Source: Thalassobaculum_A sp040219215 (GTDB lineage: Bacteria > Pseudomonadota > Alphaproteobacteria > Thalassobaculales > Thalassobaculaceae). Taken from it: DNA of 64,000 nucleotides. This document shows positions 1 through 8,067 of this stretch, piece by piece (position 1 is the first letter of the stretch; every line of letters starts with the position of its first letter). The DNA is taken from the NCBI RefSeq assembly GCF_040219215.1, contig NZ_JAVJSX010000044.1:186001-250000 (forward strand), given 5' to 3'. Made by a program: the position numbers and the translations under genes. A model generated the notes under the pieces. It saw only the letters and a program-made list of their open reading frames with translations, was not told the DNA's origin and did no database searches.

Positions 1-294
1 AAGGACGGGCTGGGCCTGCGCTGGTCGTTCATGGGGCCGTTCGAGACCATTGACCTCAACGCTCCCGCCGGGGTGGCCGACTACTGCGCGCGCTACGGCC
101 CGTTCTACGAGCGGCTGCAGGCCGAGCAGGCGCCGGTCCTGGCGTGGGACGAAGGCCTGGTGAAACGGATCGAGGCCGAACGACGCAAGCAGTTGCCGGC
201 GGACGGGCTGGCGCAGCGCCAGGTGTGGCGGGATCGCCGGCTGATGGCGCTGCTGCTCCACAAGCAACAGTCGGACGAGGACCACGGCGGATAG
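1..294 (+). CDS. 3-hydroxyacyl-CoA dehydrogenase family protein, C-terminal part
   Basis: This is the C-terminal end of a gene that starts before the window; the frame is open from base 1 to a TAG at 292-294. The visible 97 residues open with a GLRWSFMGPFETIDLNA stretch. That motif is typical of the helical C-terminal domain of the 3-hydroxyacyl-CoA dehydrogenase / lambda-crystallin / carnitine dehydrogenase group, which uses NAD to oxidise a beta-hydroxy acid or its CoA ester. The NAD-binding Rossmann half lies outside the window, so the substrate cannot be judged. It converges on the MFS gene with only 9 bases between stops. Confidence 0.75.
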   Translation, partial: KDGLGLRWSFMGPFETIDLNAPAGVADYCARYGPFYERLQAEQAPVLAWDEGLVKRIEAERRKQLPADGLAQRQVWRDRRLMALLLHKQQSDEDHGG

Positions 295-303
295 GTTCCG
301 GCG

Positions 304-1536
304 TCACCGCTCGACCAGATCGTCCAACCGGTCGATCCGCCGGATTCCGGGGAACAGCCGCCACCACAGCGCGGTGATTCCGACCGTCACCACCCCGCCG
401 ACCAGGACCGCCGCCACCGTGCCGATGCCGCCGGCCATGACGCCGGCCCGGAAGTCACCCAGTTCGTTGGAGGCGTTGATCGACACCGAGTTCACCGCGC
501 TGACTCGGCCGCGCATGCCGTCTGGCGTGGCGATCTGCACCAGGGTCTGGCGTATGTAGACGCTGACCATGTCGGCCGCGCCGTAGATCCCGAGGAACAG
601 CAGCGACAGCCAGAACGTCTCCGACAGGCTGAACCCGACGATCGACAGGCCGAACACCGCCAGGGATGCGAAGAACATCGGCCCCATGTGGCGCGGTGCG
701 GCCACCTGGGTCAGCGCCAGCCCGATGACCAGGGAGCCGACCGCCGGCATGGCGCGCAGCAGGCCAAGTCCGTCCGGGCCGACATGCAGGATGTCGCTGG
801 CGAACACCGGCAGAAGCCCCATCACGCCGCCGAATAGCACTGCCATCAGGTCAATCGAGATCGCACCCAGCACCAGCTTGTTGGCCCAGACATAGGTGAA
901 GCCGCCGAGCACGGTGGCGAGGCTGAACGGTTCGCGGGCCTGGACCTTCAGGCGGGCCGAGATGGCGGCGGCGCAGACGCCGGCGGTCGCGAACAAGGCA
1001 AGGGTCGTCCAGTACACGCCGTTGCCGGTCCAGGCGATCAGCAGGCCGCCCAACGCCGGTCCCAGCAGCTGCGCCGCCTTGCTGGCCGAGGACGAGTAGG
1101 CGATGGCGCTCGGGAACAGCGTCCGCGGCACCAGGTTCGGCAGAATCGCCTGACTGGCGGTGTGGTAGAACGAACGGGCGGCCCCGTGCAGCACCAGCAC
1201 CGCCAGGATCGGCGCGACGGCCGCCGCGTCGGTCCACAGGATCGCCAGCAGCAGGCCGACGACGATCGCGTGCACCAGGTTGCAGGCCATCAGGATGCTG
1301 CGCCGGTCGAACCGGTCGGAGGCAAGCCCGGCCACCAGGAACAGCGCCAGCGCCGGTGCGAACTGCGCCAGCCCGACCAGACCGAGGTCCACCGGATCGT
1401 GGCTGATCTGGTAGACGTGCCAGCCCACCGCGACGGTCAGCGCCTGCACCGCAATGGTGTTGCTGCTGCGACCGGCCACAAACAGCAGGAAATCGCGGTT
1501 GCGCAGGAGCGGTGTCGGTGGAGAATCGTCGGTCAT
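304..1536 (-). CDS. MFS transporter, exporter type
   Basis: A 410-residue integral membrane protein of the major facilitator superfamily with about 12 hydrophobic segments. The DRFDRRSI motif after the second segment matches the MFS inter-helix 2-3 loop signature, and the overall look is that of the DHA3/enterobactin-exporter (EntS-like) group. Those proteins export small molecules by proton antiport; the substrate here is unknown. The start is ATG at 1536 with no strong ribosome binding site. It is divergent from the aspartate dehydrogenase gene across 115 bases, and no biosynthetic gene sits beside it to hint at a cargo. Confidence 0.8.
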   Translation of the reverse strand: MTDDSPPTPLLRNRDFLLFVAGRSSNTIAVQALTVAVGWHVYQISHDPVDLGLVGLAQFAPALALFLVAGLASDRFDRRSILMACNLVHAIVVGLLLAILWTDAAAVAPILAVLVLHGAARSFYHTASQAILPNLVPRTLFPSAIAYSSSASKAAQLLGPALGGLLIAWTGNGVYWTTLALFATAGVCAAAISARLKVQAREPFSLATVLGGFTYVWANKLVLGAISIDLMAVLFGGVMGLLPVFASDILHVGPDGLGLLRAMPAVGSLVIGLALTQVAAPRHMGPMFFASLAVFGLSIVGFSLSETFWLSLLFLGIYGAADMVSVYIRQTLVQIATPDGMRGRVSAVNSVSINASNELGDFRAGVMAGGIGTVAAVLVGGVVTVGITALWWRLFPGIRRIDRLDDLVER

Positions 1537-1651
1537 GGCTGCGTTGGTCCGAGGCGGGGCCGCAACTATACGGGTGATGCGGGACTTCGTCCTCCCGCAG
1601 CGTTAGGCTCCGTGCGATTACCCAAATCGAACACTGCAAGAGAGTGGTTTA

Positions 1652-2446
1652 ATGCTGCGTCTTGGTTTGATCGGTGCGGGCGCGATCGGCGCGCATGTCA
1701 TCGAGCTTGTGGCCCGCGACCTTTCGGATCGCGTGATGATTCCGGCGGTGCTGGTGCGTCGGCCGCGGCCGGTTGGTCCGGGGCCGAAGATGCTGGCTGA
1801 CCCGGAGGCGTTCCACGCCGAGGCATTCGACGTGGTGCTCGAAGGGGCTGGCCATCAGGCGGTGCGCGACCACGTGCCCCGGCTGCTGGAGCGCGGGGTC
1901 GACGTGGTAATGACCTCGATCGGCTCGCTGACCGACGACGCATTGCATGCCCGCTGCCGGGCGGCGGCCGAGCAGGGTGGGGCGACCCTGACCCTGGCAT
2001 CGGCCGGGATCGGCGCGCTCGACATCCTGTCGGGGGCGGCGATGGGTGGCCTGGATTCGGTTGAGATGGTGGTGCGCAAGGACCCGAGCGCCTGGTTCGG
2101 CACCGCGGCCGAAGGCGTCTACGACCTCGCCGGGATGCGCGAGCCGACGGTGATCTTCGAGGGCAGCGCCCGGGAAGGCGCCGCCACCTACCCGCAGAAC
2201 GTCAACATCTCGGCCGCCGTGGCGCTTGCCGGCATCGGCCTGGACCGCACCCGGCTGACCATAGTCGCCGATCCGACCATCGACACTCACGTGATTGAGG
2301 TGCGGGCCCGCGGCGCCTTCGGTTCGTTCAGCTTCGTGGAGGACGTCGCGGTTGCCGAGGAGAACCGCAAGACCGGCAAGATCGTGGCCATGGCCGTGGC
2401 GAAGACCATCCGGCAGCTGGTGTCTCCAATACGAATTGGCGGTTAA
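1652..2446 (+). CDS. nadX: aspartate dehydrogenase
   Basis: A 264-residue NAD(P)-dependent L-aspartate dehydrogenase-like protein. The N-terminal Rossmann motif LGLIGAGAIGAHV lies at residues 3-15. The family's C-terminal catalytic domain carries TYPQNVNISAAVALAGIG, whose equivalent asparagine and later His-containing segment line the active site in characterised enzymes. In other bacteria the enzyme makes iminoaspartate for NAD synthesis or deaminates aspartate. No nadA or nadC lies here, so a catabolic role is equally possible. The start is ATG with AAGAGAG upstream. A GCGGGA/TCCCGC inverted repeat lies in the leader near 1579-1598. The length is normal for the family. Confidence 0.85.
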   Translation: MLRLGLIGAGAIGAHVIELVARDLSDRVMIPAVLVRRPRPVGPGPKMLADPEAFHAEAFDVVLEGAGHQAVRDHVPRLLERGVDVVMTSIGSLTDDALHARCRAAAEQGGATLTLASAGIGALDILSGAAMGGLDSVEMVVRKDPSAWFGTAAEGVYDLAGMREPTVIFEGSAREGAATYPQNVNISAAVALAGIGLDRTRLTIVADPTIDTHVIEVRARGAFGSFSFVEDVAVAEENRKTGKIVAMAVAKTIRQLVSPIRIGG

Positions 2447-2467
2447 TCAATAAGATGTGATTTCAAG

Positions 2468-2848
2468 TTAATCTGATTTAGGAAACGTGACCGCTTCGAT
2501 CTTGTTGCCGTTCGGATCGTGGATGAACGCACCATAGTAAGTGGTGACCGCGGCCTGCCGTGGGCCGGGGGCGCCGGAATCGGTGCCGCCGAACTCCAGC
2601 GCGGCAGCGTGAAACGCCCGCACGGCGTCTTCGTCTGGTGCGCGCAGGCAGACGTGGCTGCCGGTATCCGCCGCGACCGGTGTCATGCCTTCGCGCAGGT
2701 TCAGCCAGAACTCGGGATAGCGCTTGCCGAAGCCGACGGTGCGCTCGCGCTCGACCATCCGGACCAGCCCGAGCGGGGCCAGCACCCGGTCGTAGAACGC
2801 GGCCGACGCCGTCAGGTCGCGCACGGCGATGGAAACATGATCGATCAC
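2468..2848 (-). CDS. VOC (glyoxalase/bleomycin-resistance fold) family protein
   Basis: A 126-residue protein with two beta-alpha-beta-beta-beta halves of the vicinal oxygen chelate fold. IDHVSIAVRDLTASAAFYDRVL at the N-terminus (a His metal ligand) and FIHDPNGNKIEAV at the C-terminus (a Glu metal ligand) are typical. The specific reaction is unknown; relatives include glyoxalase I-like isomerases, dioxygenases and resistance proteins. I place the start at GTG 2848 because the open frame before it has no homology and because this GTG overlaps the mutM stop as GTGA, so the gene is probably translated by coupling to mutM. It converges with nadX. Confidence 0.8.
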   Translation of the reverse strand: MIDHVSIAVRDLTASAAFYDRVLAPLGLVRMVERERTVGFGKRYPEFWLNLREGMTPVAADTGSHVCLRAPDEDAVRAFHAAALEFGGTDSGAPGPRQAAVTTYYGAFIHDPNGNKIEAVTFPKSD

Positions 2849-3747
2849 GGGCTGCCTCGCTTGCGTTCCAACTCGTCGATGGTCTTTGGCCAATCGGATT
2901 TGAGCACCTGGGACAGCGCTCGGTCCGCCAGCAGCTTGCCGCCGGTCTGGCAGCGCGGGCAGTAGTTGGTCTCACTGACGGCGTGAACGATGCGCTGGAT
3001 CCGGGTGGCGCAGACCGGGCAGGGCTTGCCGTACTTGCCGTGGGCGGCCATCGCCGGGCGGAACGCCGTTGCCTTGGTCGGCCAGCCATTGCCGACTTCT
3101 TTGCGCCCGCGCTCGATCCAGGCCAGCAGGGTTCCTCGGGTCGCCTCGAACAGCCGGGTGACCTCGTCTTCGTCCAGGCGTTGCGACAAAGCGATCGGCG
3201 ACAGCTTGGCTGCGTGCAGGATCTCGTCGGAATAGGCGTTGCCGATTCCGGAAAACAAATGCGGGTCGGTCAGTGCGCGCTTCAGCGTGTGGTTCTCCGC
3301 CCGCAGGGCCGCGGCGAATCCGTCACGGTCAACCTCCAGCGGCTCGACCCCGCCGGGATCATGGTCGGCCAGCGCCGCCGCGCCGCGCACCAGATGCAGG
3401 CTCGCCCGCTTCTTCGACCCCATCTCGGTCAGGATCAGCGTGCCGGTGTCGAAATCGAACGCCGCCAGCCCCTTCCTGCCCGGCAGGACGGCTGCCGGTG
3501 CGGCCCATTGCAGACGTCCGGCAATCATCAGGTGCAGCACCAGGAACAGGTCGTCGTTCAGCGCGATCACGATGCGCTTGCCGAGCCGGCGCAGGCTCTC
3601 GACCCGGTGCCCGATGGCGGATCTGATCGGCGGATCGACGCTGCGGACCAGGAACGGGCTGGCGACCCGCAGCCCGGTGATTTCGGCGCCGAGGATGCGG
3701 CGCTCCAGCGCCTCCAGGTAGATCGCGATGTCCGGCAGTTCCGGCAT
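2845..3747 (-). CDS. mutM: Fpg/Nei-family DNA glycosylase with atypical damage-recognition loop
   Basis: A 300-residue formamidopyrimidine-DNA glycosylase/AP-lyase family protein for base excision repair of oxidised bases. Pro2 and Glu3 (PELPD) and Lys57 (RRLGKR) match the catalytic set, the helix-two-turn-helix carries GIGNAYSDE, and four cysteines form the C-terminal zinc finger (CPVC and CPRC). Departures from classical MutM: the DPRRFG loop that carries the void-filling Arg and Phe is replaced by EMGSKKRASL, and the zinc-finger Arg before T-x-YC is replaced (SETNYC). It therefore belongs to a divergent Fpg/Nei clade, and 8-oxoG preference should not be assumed. It is coupled to the downstream VOC gene. 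Confidence 0.85.
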   Translation of the reverse strand: MPELPDIAIYLEALERRILGAEITGLRVASPFLVRSVDPPIRSAIGHRVESLRRLGKRIVIALNDDLFLVLHLMIAGRLQWAAPAAVLPGRKGLAAFDFDTGTLILTEMGSKKRASLHLVRGAAALADHDPGGVEPLEVDRDGFAAALRAENHTLKRALTDPHLFSGIGNAYSDEILHAAKLSPIALSQRLDEDEVTRLFEATRGTLLAWIERGRKEVGNGWPTKATAFRPAMAAHGKYGKPCPVCATRIQRIVHAVSETNYCPRCQTGGKLLADRALSQVLKSDWPKTIDELERKRGSP

Positions 3748-3852
3748 GGCATGAGTGTCGTCCGCCCGCCGGTCGCGGGCAAGCGGCCGACGGGCTTTTC
3801 CCGCACCGCCCGGCGGGCTACGTAAGGGACCGCAGTTTCAAGGGAGACGATC

Positions 3853-4845
3853 ATGGCCGACCTGCCCGCGACAATGACCGCCATCGAGATCACCGAACCC
3901 GGCGCGCCCGAGGTGCTGAAGGCCGGGACCCGGCCGGTACCGGCGCCGGGCGACGGTGAGGTGCTGGTCAAGGTGGCGTTCGCCGGGATCAACCGACCGG
4001 ACTGCCTGCAGCGTGCCGGCGGCTACCCGCCGCCGCCGGGCGCGTCGGACATTCCGGGGCTGGAGATCGCCGGGACCGTCGCGTCGGTCGGCAAGGGCGT
4101 GTCGCGCTGGAAGGTGGGCGATCAGGTCTGCGCCCTGGTGGCGGGCGGCGGTTACGCCGAGTACTGCGCGGCCCCGGCCGACACCTGCTCGCCGGTGCCG
4201 GCAGGGTACACGCTCGCCGAGGCGGCGGCCCTGCCGGAGAACTACTACACGGTCTGGACCAACGTGTTCGAGCGCGGCCGCCTGCAGAAGGGCGAGACCA
4301 TCCTGATCCACGGCGGGTCGTCCGGCATCGGCACCACCGCGATACAACTGGCTCACGCGTTCGGCGCCCGGGTTATCGCGACCGCCGGCTCGGCCGACAA
4401 GGTCAAGGTTTGCGAGCAGTTGGGAGCCGAGCGCGGCATCAACTACCGCGACGAGGACTTCGTGGCGGTGATGAAGGAACTGGGCGGTGCCGACGTCATT
4501 CTCGACATGGTCGGCGGCCCCTACATCCAGCGCAACATCGACTGCCTGAAGCTGGAAGGCCGGCTGGTACAGATCGCCTTCCTGCAGCCGCCGGTGGTCA
4601 AGGAGTTCAACTTCCTGAAGGTCATGCTGCAGCGCCTGACCATCACCGGCTCGACCCTGCGGCCGCGCACCGTCGCCCAGAAGGCGGCGATCGCCCGGCA
4701 ACTCGAGGAAAAGGTCTGGCCGCTGCTGGAAGCCCGCACGGTGAAGCCGCTCATCCACTCGACCTTCCCGCTCGACGATGCCGCCGGCGCCCACGCCCTG
4801 ATGGAATCGAGCCAGCACATCGGCAAGATCCTGCTGGAGGTCTAA
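3853..4845 (+). CDS. NAD(P)H:quinone oxidoreductase, PIG3/QOR-like zinc-independent MDR
   Basis: A 330-residue medium-chain dehydrogenase/reductase without the zinc-binding cysteines. It has a GroES-like N-terminal domain with NRPDCLQRAGGYPPPPGAS, the hallmark of the PIG3 (TP53I3-like) quinone oxidoreductases. The nucleotide-binding motif HGGSSGIGTTAIQLA lies at about residues 153-167. Such enzymes reduce quinones or other alpha,beta-unsaturated carbonyls with NADPH. The start is ATG 3853 with AGGGAGA just upstream. The gene stands alone: it is divergent from mutM and converges on the ThDP enzyme across a strong hairpin. Confidence 0.88.
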   Translation: MADLPATMTAIEITEPGAPEVLKAGTRPVPAPGDGEVLVKVAFAGINRPDCLQRAGGYPPPPGASDIPGLEIAGTVASVGKGVSRWKVGDQVCALVAGGGYAEYCAAPADTCSPVPAGYTLAEAAALPENYYTVWTNVFERGRLQKGETILIHGGSSGIGTTAIQLAHAFGARVIATAGSADKVKVCEQLGAERGINYRDEDFVAVMKELGGADVILDMVGGPYIQRNIDCLKLEGRLVQIAFLQPPVVKEFNFLKVMLQRLTITGSTLRPRTVAQKAAIARQLEEKVWPLLEARTVKPLIHSTFPLDDAAGAHALMESSQHIGKILLEV

Positions 4846-4862
4846 GGAGGCCGAATCCGCAG

Positions 4863-4891
4863 TGGCGTCCCGGCACCGCGCCGGGACGCCA
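4863..4891. terminator. bidirectional stem-loop between convergent genes
   Basis: A perfect 12-base-pair inverted repeat (TGGCGTCCCGGC and GCCGGGACGCCA) flanks a 5-base loop, centred in the 63-base gap between the stops of the quinone oxidoreductase and the ThDP-enzyme genes. There is no U-tract on either side. It is better described as a convergent-gene 3' stem-loop, possibly Rho-assisted, than as a classic intrinsic terminator. Confidence 0.6.
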
Positions 4892-4908
4892 GCATAGGCG
4901 GGTGCGGC

Positions 4909-6609
4909 TCAATGCGTCGCGTCGGCCGGGATCGGCTTGTCGAAGCCCATGATCGGCGCTGCCGCTTCCGGGTCGATCACCGCGTTGATCACGTAGGGAC
5001 CGGGGCAGGCGAGACCACGGGCCAGGGCGCCGGCCAGGTCGGCCGGGTTGGACACGCTCTCGCCCGAGCATTTCAGGGCGCGCGCCACCTCGGAATAGTC
5101 GACCTCCATGAAGTCGCACTCGATGTAGCTGCCCATCGCCAGTTCTTCCCAGTGGCGCTGGAAGCCGAGGGTTGAGTTGTTGAACACCACCACCAGCACC
5201 TTCACCCCATAGCGCGCGGCGGTTTCCAACTCGTTCATCACATAGCCGAAGCCGCCGTCACCGGACACGCAGATGACGCTGCGCGCCGGGTCGGCGAGCT
5301 TGGCCCCCATGGCGGCCGGCAGGCTCCAGCCGATGCCGGCGGTGCCGCGCGGCGACAGGATGAAGCGCCCCGCGGTGGTGGTGTCGAGCTGGCTCATCGC
5401 CCAGCCGGTGACGTAGCTGGCGTCGGTGACGATCAATGTCGAAGCGTCGGACACGCGCCCGATCTCGGCGAACACCCGCTCCGGGCGCATCGGCTGGCGG
5501 TCGGAGGTGGCGACCGGGGCGATCTCGCGCGCCCAGGCTTCCTTCAACTCGGCCATCCGCCCGCCGTTGCCGCGGTCGGTGCGCTCCAGCCCGGCGGCAC
5601 GGCAATGCGCCAGCAGGTCGCGCAGGGTGTCGCGCACGTCGCCGATCATCGGCAGGTCGGTGTGGAAGTTGCGGCCGACCTCGACCGGGTCGACGTCCAG
5701 GTGGATCAGCGTGGTGCCGGGTTTCGGCAGGGTCCAGTTGCTGTAGCAGATCTGCCCGGTGCGCGAGCCGAGCACCATCACCACGTCGGCCTCGGTTAGC
5801 AGGGCGTTCGACACCTTGCCGCGGCCGTACAGCCCGCCGGTGGTGGTGCCGAGCACGCCGGCCGAGAGCGGGTGGTCGTCGGCGATGGCTCCCTTGCCGG
5901 TCATGGTGGTGGCGACCGGGGCGGCAAACCGCTCGGCCAACTCAGCGATCTCGGCGAACGCGCCCGACGCAACGCTGCCGCCGCCGGCGACGATCAGCGG
6001 TCGCTCGGCCTTGGCCAGCAGTTCGGCGGCACGGGCCACCGAAGCGGCGTCGGCGCGCGACCGGATTGCGGGGAAATGCGCGTAGGCGGCGTCGGCGTGC
6101 GGATCGCCGTCGGTCTCGGTTGCCATCACGTCGCTCGGGCAGATCAGTGCCACCGGTCCTGGCCGACCGGTGGTGGCGATGCGGAACGCCGAGCGCACCA
6201 ATTCGGCGGTGCGTTCGGGGTAGTCGATGCGGATCACCGCCTTCACGAACGGCGTCAGGGCGGCGGCGTGGTCGAGCGCGCTGCCGGCGTGCCGGCCTTT
6301 CAGCTTCAACGGGTGGTCCTGGACCAGCGCGATCACGGGCACCGAGGATTGCAGCGCTTCCAGCAGCCCGGTGATCAGGTTGGTCGCCCCCGGCCCGGAG
6401 GTCGACGCGCATACCCCCGGCCGGCCGGTCGCCTGGGCGTAGCCGTGCGCCATGATCGCTCCGTGCTTCTCGTCGCGTACCGTCACCACCTTGGTGACCG
6501 CCCGGTCGACCGCGTGGAACACGTGGATCGGATCCTCCATGCCGAACAGGCAGGTGACGCCATGGGCTTTCAGGGTTTCGTACAGGATGCGGCCGGCGGT
6601 GGCGTGCAT
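4909..6609 (-). CDS. thiamine-diphosphate enzyme, acetolactate synthase large-subunit-like
   Basis: A 566-residue ThDP-dependent enzyme with the three usual domains. In the N-terminal PYR domain the RDEKHGAIMAHGYA motif holds the cofactor-activating Glu47. A central Rossmann-like domain follows, then a C-terminal PP domain with the GDGGFGYVMNELETAARYG...NN ThDP/Mg motif. It resembles IlvB-type acetolactate synthases, but there is no regulatory small subunit nearby. It is therefore more likely one of the catabolic or unassigned relatives (oxalyl-CoA decarboxylase, sulfoacetaldehyde acetyltransferase and similar). ATG 6609 is chosen over the longer frame because GGAG sits just upstream and MHATAGRILYETLKAHGV is the natural N-terminus. 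A VOC gene precedes it on the same strand, 214 bases away. Confidence 0.8.
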   Translation of the reverse strand: MHATAGRILYETLKAHGVTCLFGMEDPIHVFHAVDRAVTKVVTVRDEKHGAIMAHGYAQATGRPGVCASTSGPGATNLITGLLEALQSSVPVIALVQDHPLKLKGRHAGSALDHAAALTPFVKAVIRIDYPERTAELVRSAFRIATTGRPGPVALICPSDVMATETDGDPHADAAYAHFPAIRSRADAASVARAAELLAKAERPLIVAGGGSVASGAFAEIAELAERFAAPVATTMTGKGAIADDHPLSAGVLGTTTGGLYGRGKVSNALLTEADVVMVLGSRTGQICYSNWTLPKPGTTLIHLDVDPVEVGRNFHTDLPMIGDVRDTLRDLLAHCRAAGLERTDRGNGGRMAELKEAWAREIAPVATSDRQPMRPERVFAEIGRVSDASTLIVTDASYVTGWAMSQLDTTTAGRFILSPRGTAGIGWSLPAAMGAKLADPARSVICVSGDGGFGYVMNELETAARYGVKVLVVVFNNSTLGFQRHWEELAMGSYIECDFMEVDYSEVARALKCSGESVSNPADLAGALARGLACPGPYVINAVIDPEAAAPIMGFDKPIPADATH

Positions 6610-6823
6610 GGGGGACTCCGGGGAATGCGTATGGGGATGGGGAGGAGGTTCGACAACTCTCCCCAACCTCACGGCGAATGGGAAGAGCAAACACGGCCGG
6701 CACGGTTCGTTCAGTCGGGAGATGTAGATTGGACTGCACCGGTAGCCCCAACTCCACCGCGCCGGTTCGCGGTGCGCTGTGGGTTCAAGGTACAGCCTGA
6801 CGAAATCAGCCGTATCGACAGGA

Positions 6824-7279
6824 CTAGCCGGAGGTGCCGCCCATAACTTCAGCTATCCGCCCCACAGCCTCATTGGCCGGGAAGTTCAATTCGACCTTCA
6901 CGCCGTTCGGGTCGAGCAGGAACAGCTGATAGGCGGTGACCAGGTCGGCACGGCGTTCGGTGAAGGCCACGCCCTTGTCCTTCAGATGCGCAATGGTGGC
7001 GTCCAGGCCGGTGGCCCCGAAGGCCACGTGGTCGACCACCCCGGTCCCCTCGACCGCCTGGGACTGCTGCCCGACGTACTGCCGGCGCTGCGCGCTGACG
7101 GCGGCACCGCCCTCGGTCAGGTGCAGCACGTCCTTGCCGCCGAGATACAGCCAGCGAACAGGAAATCCGAAGTCCGGATGCGGACCCTCCTCCAGCCCGA
7201 GCACATCGACGTACCAGTCGACGGTGGCGTCCAGGTCAGCCACCTGGATCAGCAGGTGCTGGAGGTCGGTTAGCGGCAT
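6824..7279 (-). CDS. VOC family protein
   Basis: A 151-residue vicinal oxygen chelate fold protein. The first half contains LQHLLIQVADLDATVDWYVDVLGL, the second half VVDHVAFGATGLDATIAHL and FLLDPNGVKVELNFP. The paired His and Glu metal-ligand positions are therefore visible. The substrate is unknown. ATG 7279 is preceded by AGGAGG at ideal spacing, so the 104-residue upstream extension of the frame is discarded. It is followed on the same strand by the ThDP enzyme, which suggests but does not prove a common pathway. Confidence 0.8.
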   Translation of the reverse strand: MPLTDLQHLLIQVADLDATVDWYVDVLGLEEGPHPDFGFPVRWLYLGGKDVLHLTEGGAAVSAQRRQYVGQQSQAVEGTGVVDHVAFGATGLDATIAHLKDKGVAFTERRADLVTAYQLFLLDPNGVKVELNFPANEAVGRIAEVMGGTSG

Positions 7280-7446
7280 GGATCCCTCCTGGGGGCATCG
7301 GTCAAGTGATGACGCAATGCAGTCTAGCGACCGATCGGCAACAGGTGGCGAGGAATTGTTGGCGCTGTGTGCGGAGTGGGTCGCAGGCCTTGAAGGTTGG
7401 CGGTGCTTTGGCAAGATCGCGATGAACTTCGCAACGGAGGGAAACG

Positions 7447-7809
7447 GTGATCGAGGCTTCCTGCCACTGTGGTGATGTTCGGCTGACGTGCGAGAGCGCT
7501 CCAATCGACGTGACGGAGTGCAACTGCTCGATCTGCCGGCGCTTAGGGGTCCTCTGGGCTTACTACTCACCCGGCATGGTGCATTTGGCACCAGCCGACG
7601 CCGCTACCGATGTATACATGTGGGACGACCGGTCAATCCGATTTCATCGGTGCCGGACCTGCGGCTGCGTGACCCACTGGTCGGCCGTCGACAGCCGCGT
7701 TGACCGGATGGGCGTGAACGCCCGGCTGATGCCGCCGGACGCAATCGTCCGTGCCCGGGTCCGCCGTCTCGACGGCGCGGTGACTGAACGCTACCTGGAC
7801 GAACCGTGA
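7447..7809 (+). CDS. GFA-family zinc protein (glutathione-dependent formaldehyde-activating-like)
   Basis: A 120-residue protein of the GFA/CENP-V fold. All the usual zinc ligands are present: Cys6 and Cys8 (SCHCGD), the Cys25/Cys27/Cys30 group (CNCSIC), and Cys69/Cys72/Cys74 (CRTCGC). Gfa of Paracoccus binds glutathione and was proposed to speed S-hydroxymethylglutathione formation; most family members have no proven substrate. The start is GTG 7447, with GGAGGG seven bases upstream. A glutathione-dependent formaldehyde dehydrogenase lies at 62.4 kb, too far away to be an operon partner. Confidence 0.8.
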   Translation: MIEASCHCGDVRLTCESAPIDVTECNCSICRRLGVLWAYYSPGMVHLAPADAATDVYMWDDRSIRFHRCRTCGCVTHWSAVDSRVDRMGVNARLMPPDAIVRARVRRLDGAVTERYLDEP

Positions 7810-7873
7810 CTGAGCCGATCAACCGCCGCACGGACCGATTGACAGCCGCCGCGCGCTCCCAGACAGTTCCGCC

Positions 7874-7954
7874 ATGTGCATGTGTCGCTACAGCTTCGTC
7901 CTGAAAGCCAAACCGCTCCTCCACACGGGGAACGGTCTCCTTCGCACGTCCTGA
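7874..7954 (+). CDS. possible 26-codon leader peptide upstream of the first dapA-like gene
   Basis: A short open frame beginning MCMCRYSFVL and ending in TGA at 7952-7954. It lies in the 258-base gap before the dapA-like gene and is followed 36 bases later by a hairpin with four T residues. The arrangement (short peptide, terminator-like hairpin, structural gene) is that of transcription attenuation. There is no clear ribosome binding site, and only two Cys codons at positions 2 and 4 and two Lys codons stand out. It may be fortuitous. Confidence 0.22.
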   Translation: MCMCRYSFVLKAKPLLHTGNGLLRTS

Positions 7955-7990
7955 GCGCACCGCGCATCACCTGAGCGAACGACTACCACC

Positions 7991-8018
7991 ATCCCCGGCC
8001 GGTTCGGACGGGGATTTT
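7991..8018 (+). terminator. terminator-like hairpin or attenuator before the dapA-like gene
   Basis: The arms ATCCCCG and CGGGGAT enclose an inner CCG-GTT-CGG hairpin, and the outer stem runs into TTTTC. It ends 49 bases before the dapA-like ATG and 180 bases after the GFA stop. It can be read as the terminator of the GFA transcript or as an attenuator of the downstream gene. Confidence 0.5.
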
Positions 8019-8067
8019 CGCATGCGCTCCCACGCTCCACCGGCCCGTCCCCGAAGGAGCACGCACC

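Noticed and set aside
7999..8013. GGTTCG-containing hairpin that resembles a tRNA T-arm
   Set aside because: No acceptor stem, D-arm or anticodon arm can be built around it; it fits better as a terminator-like hairpin.
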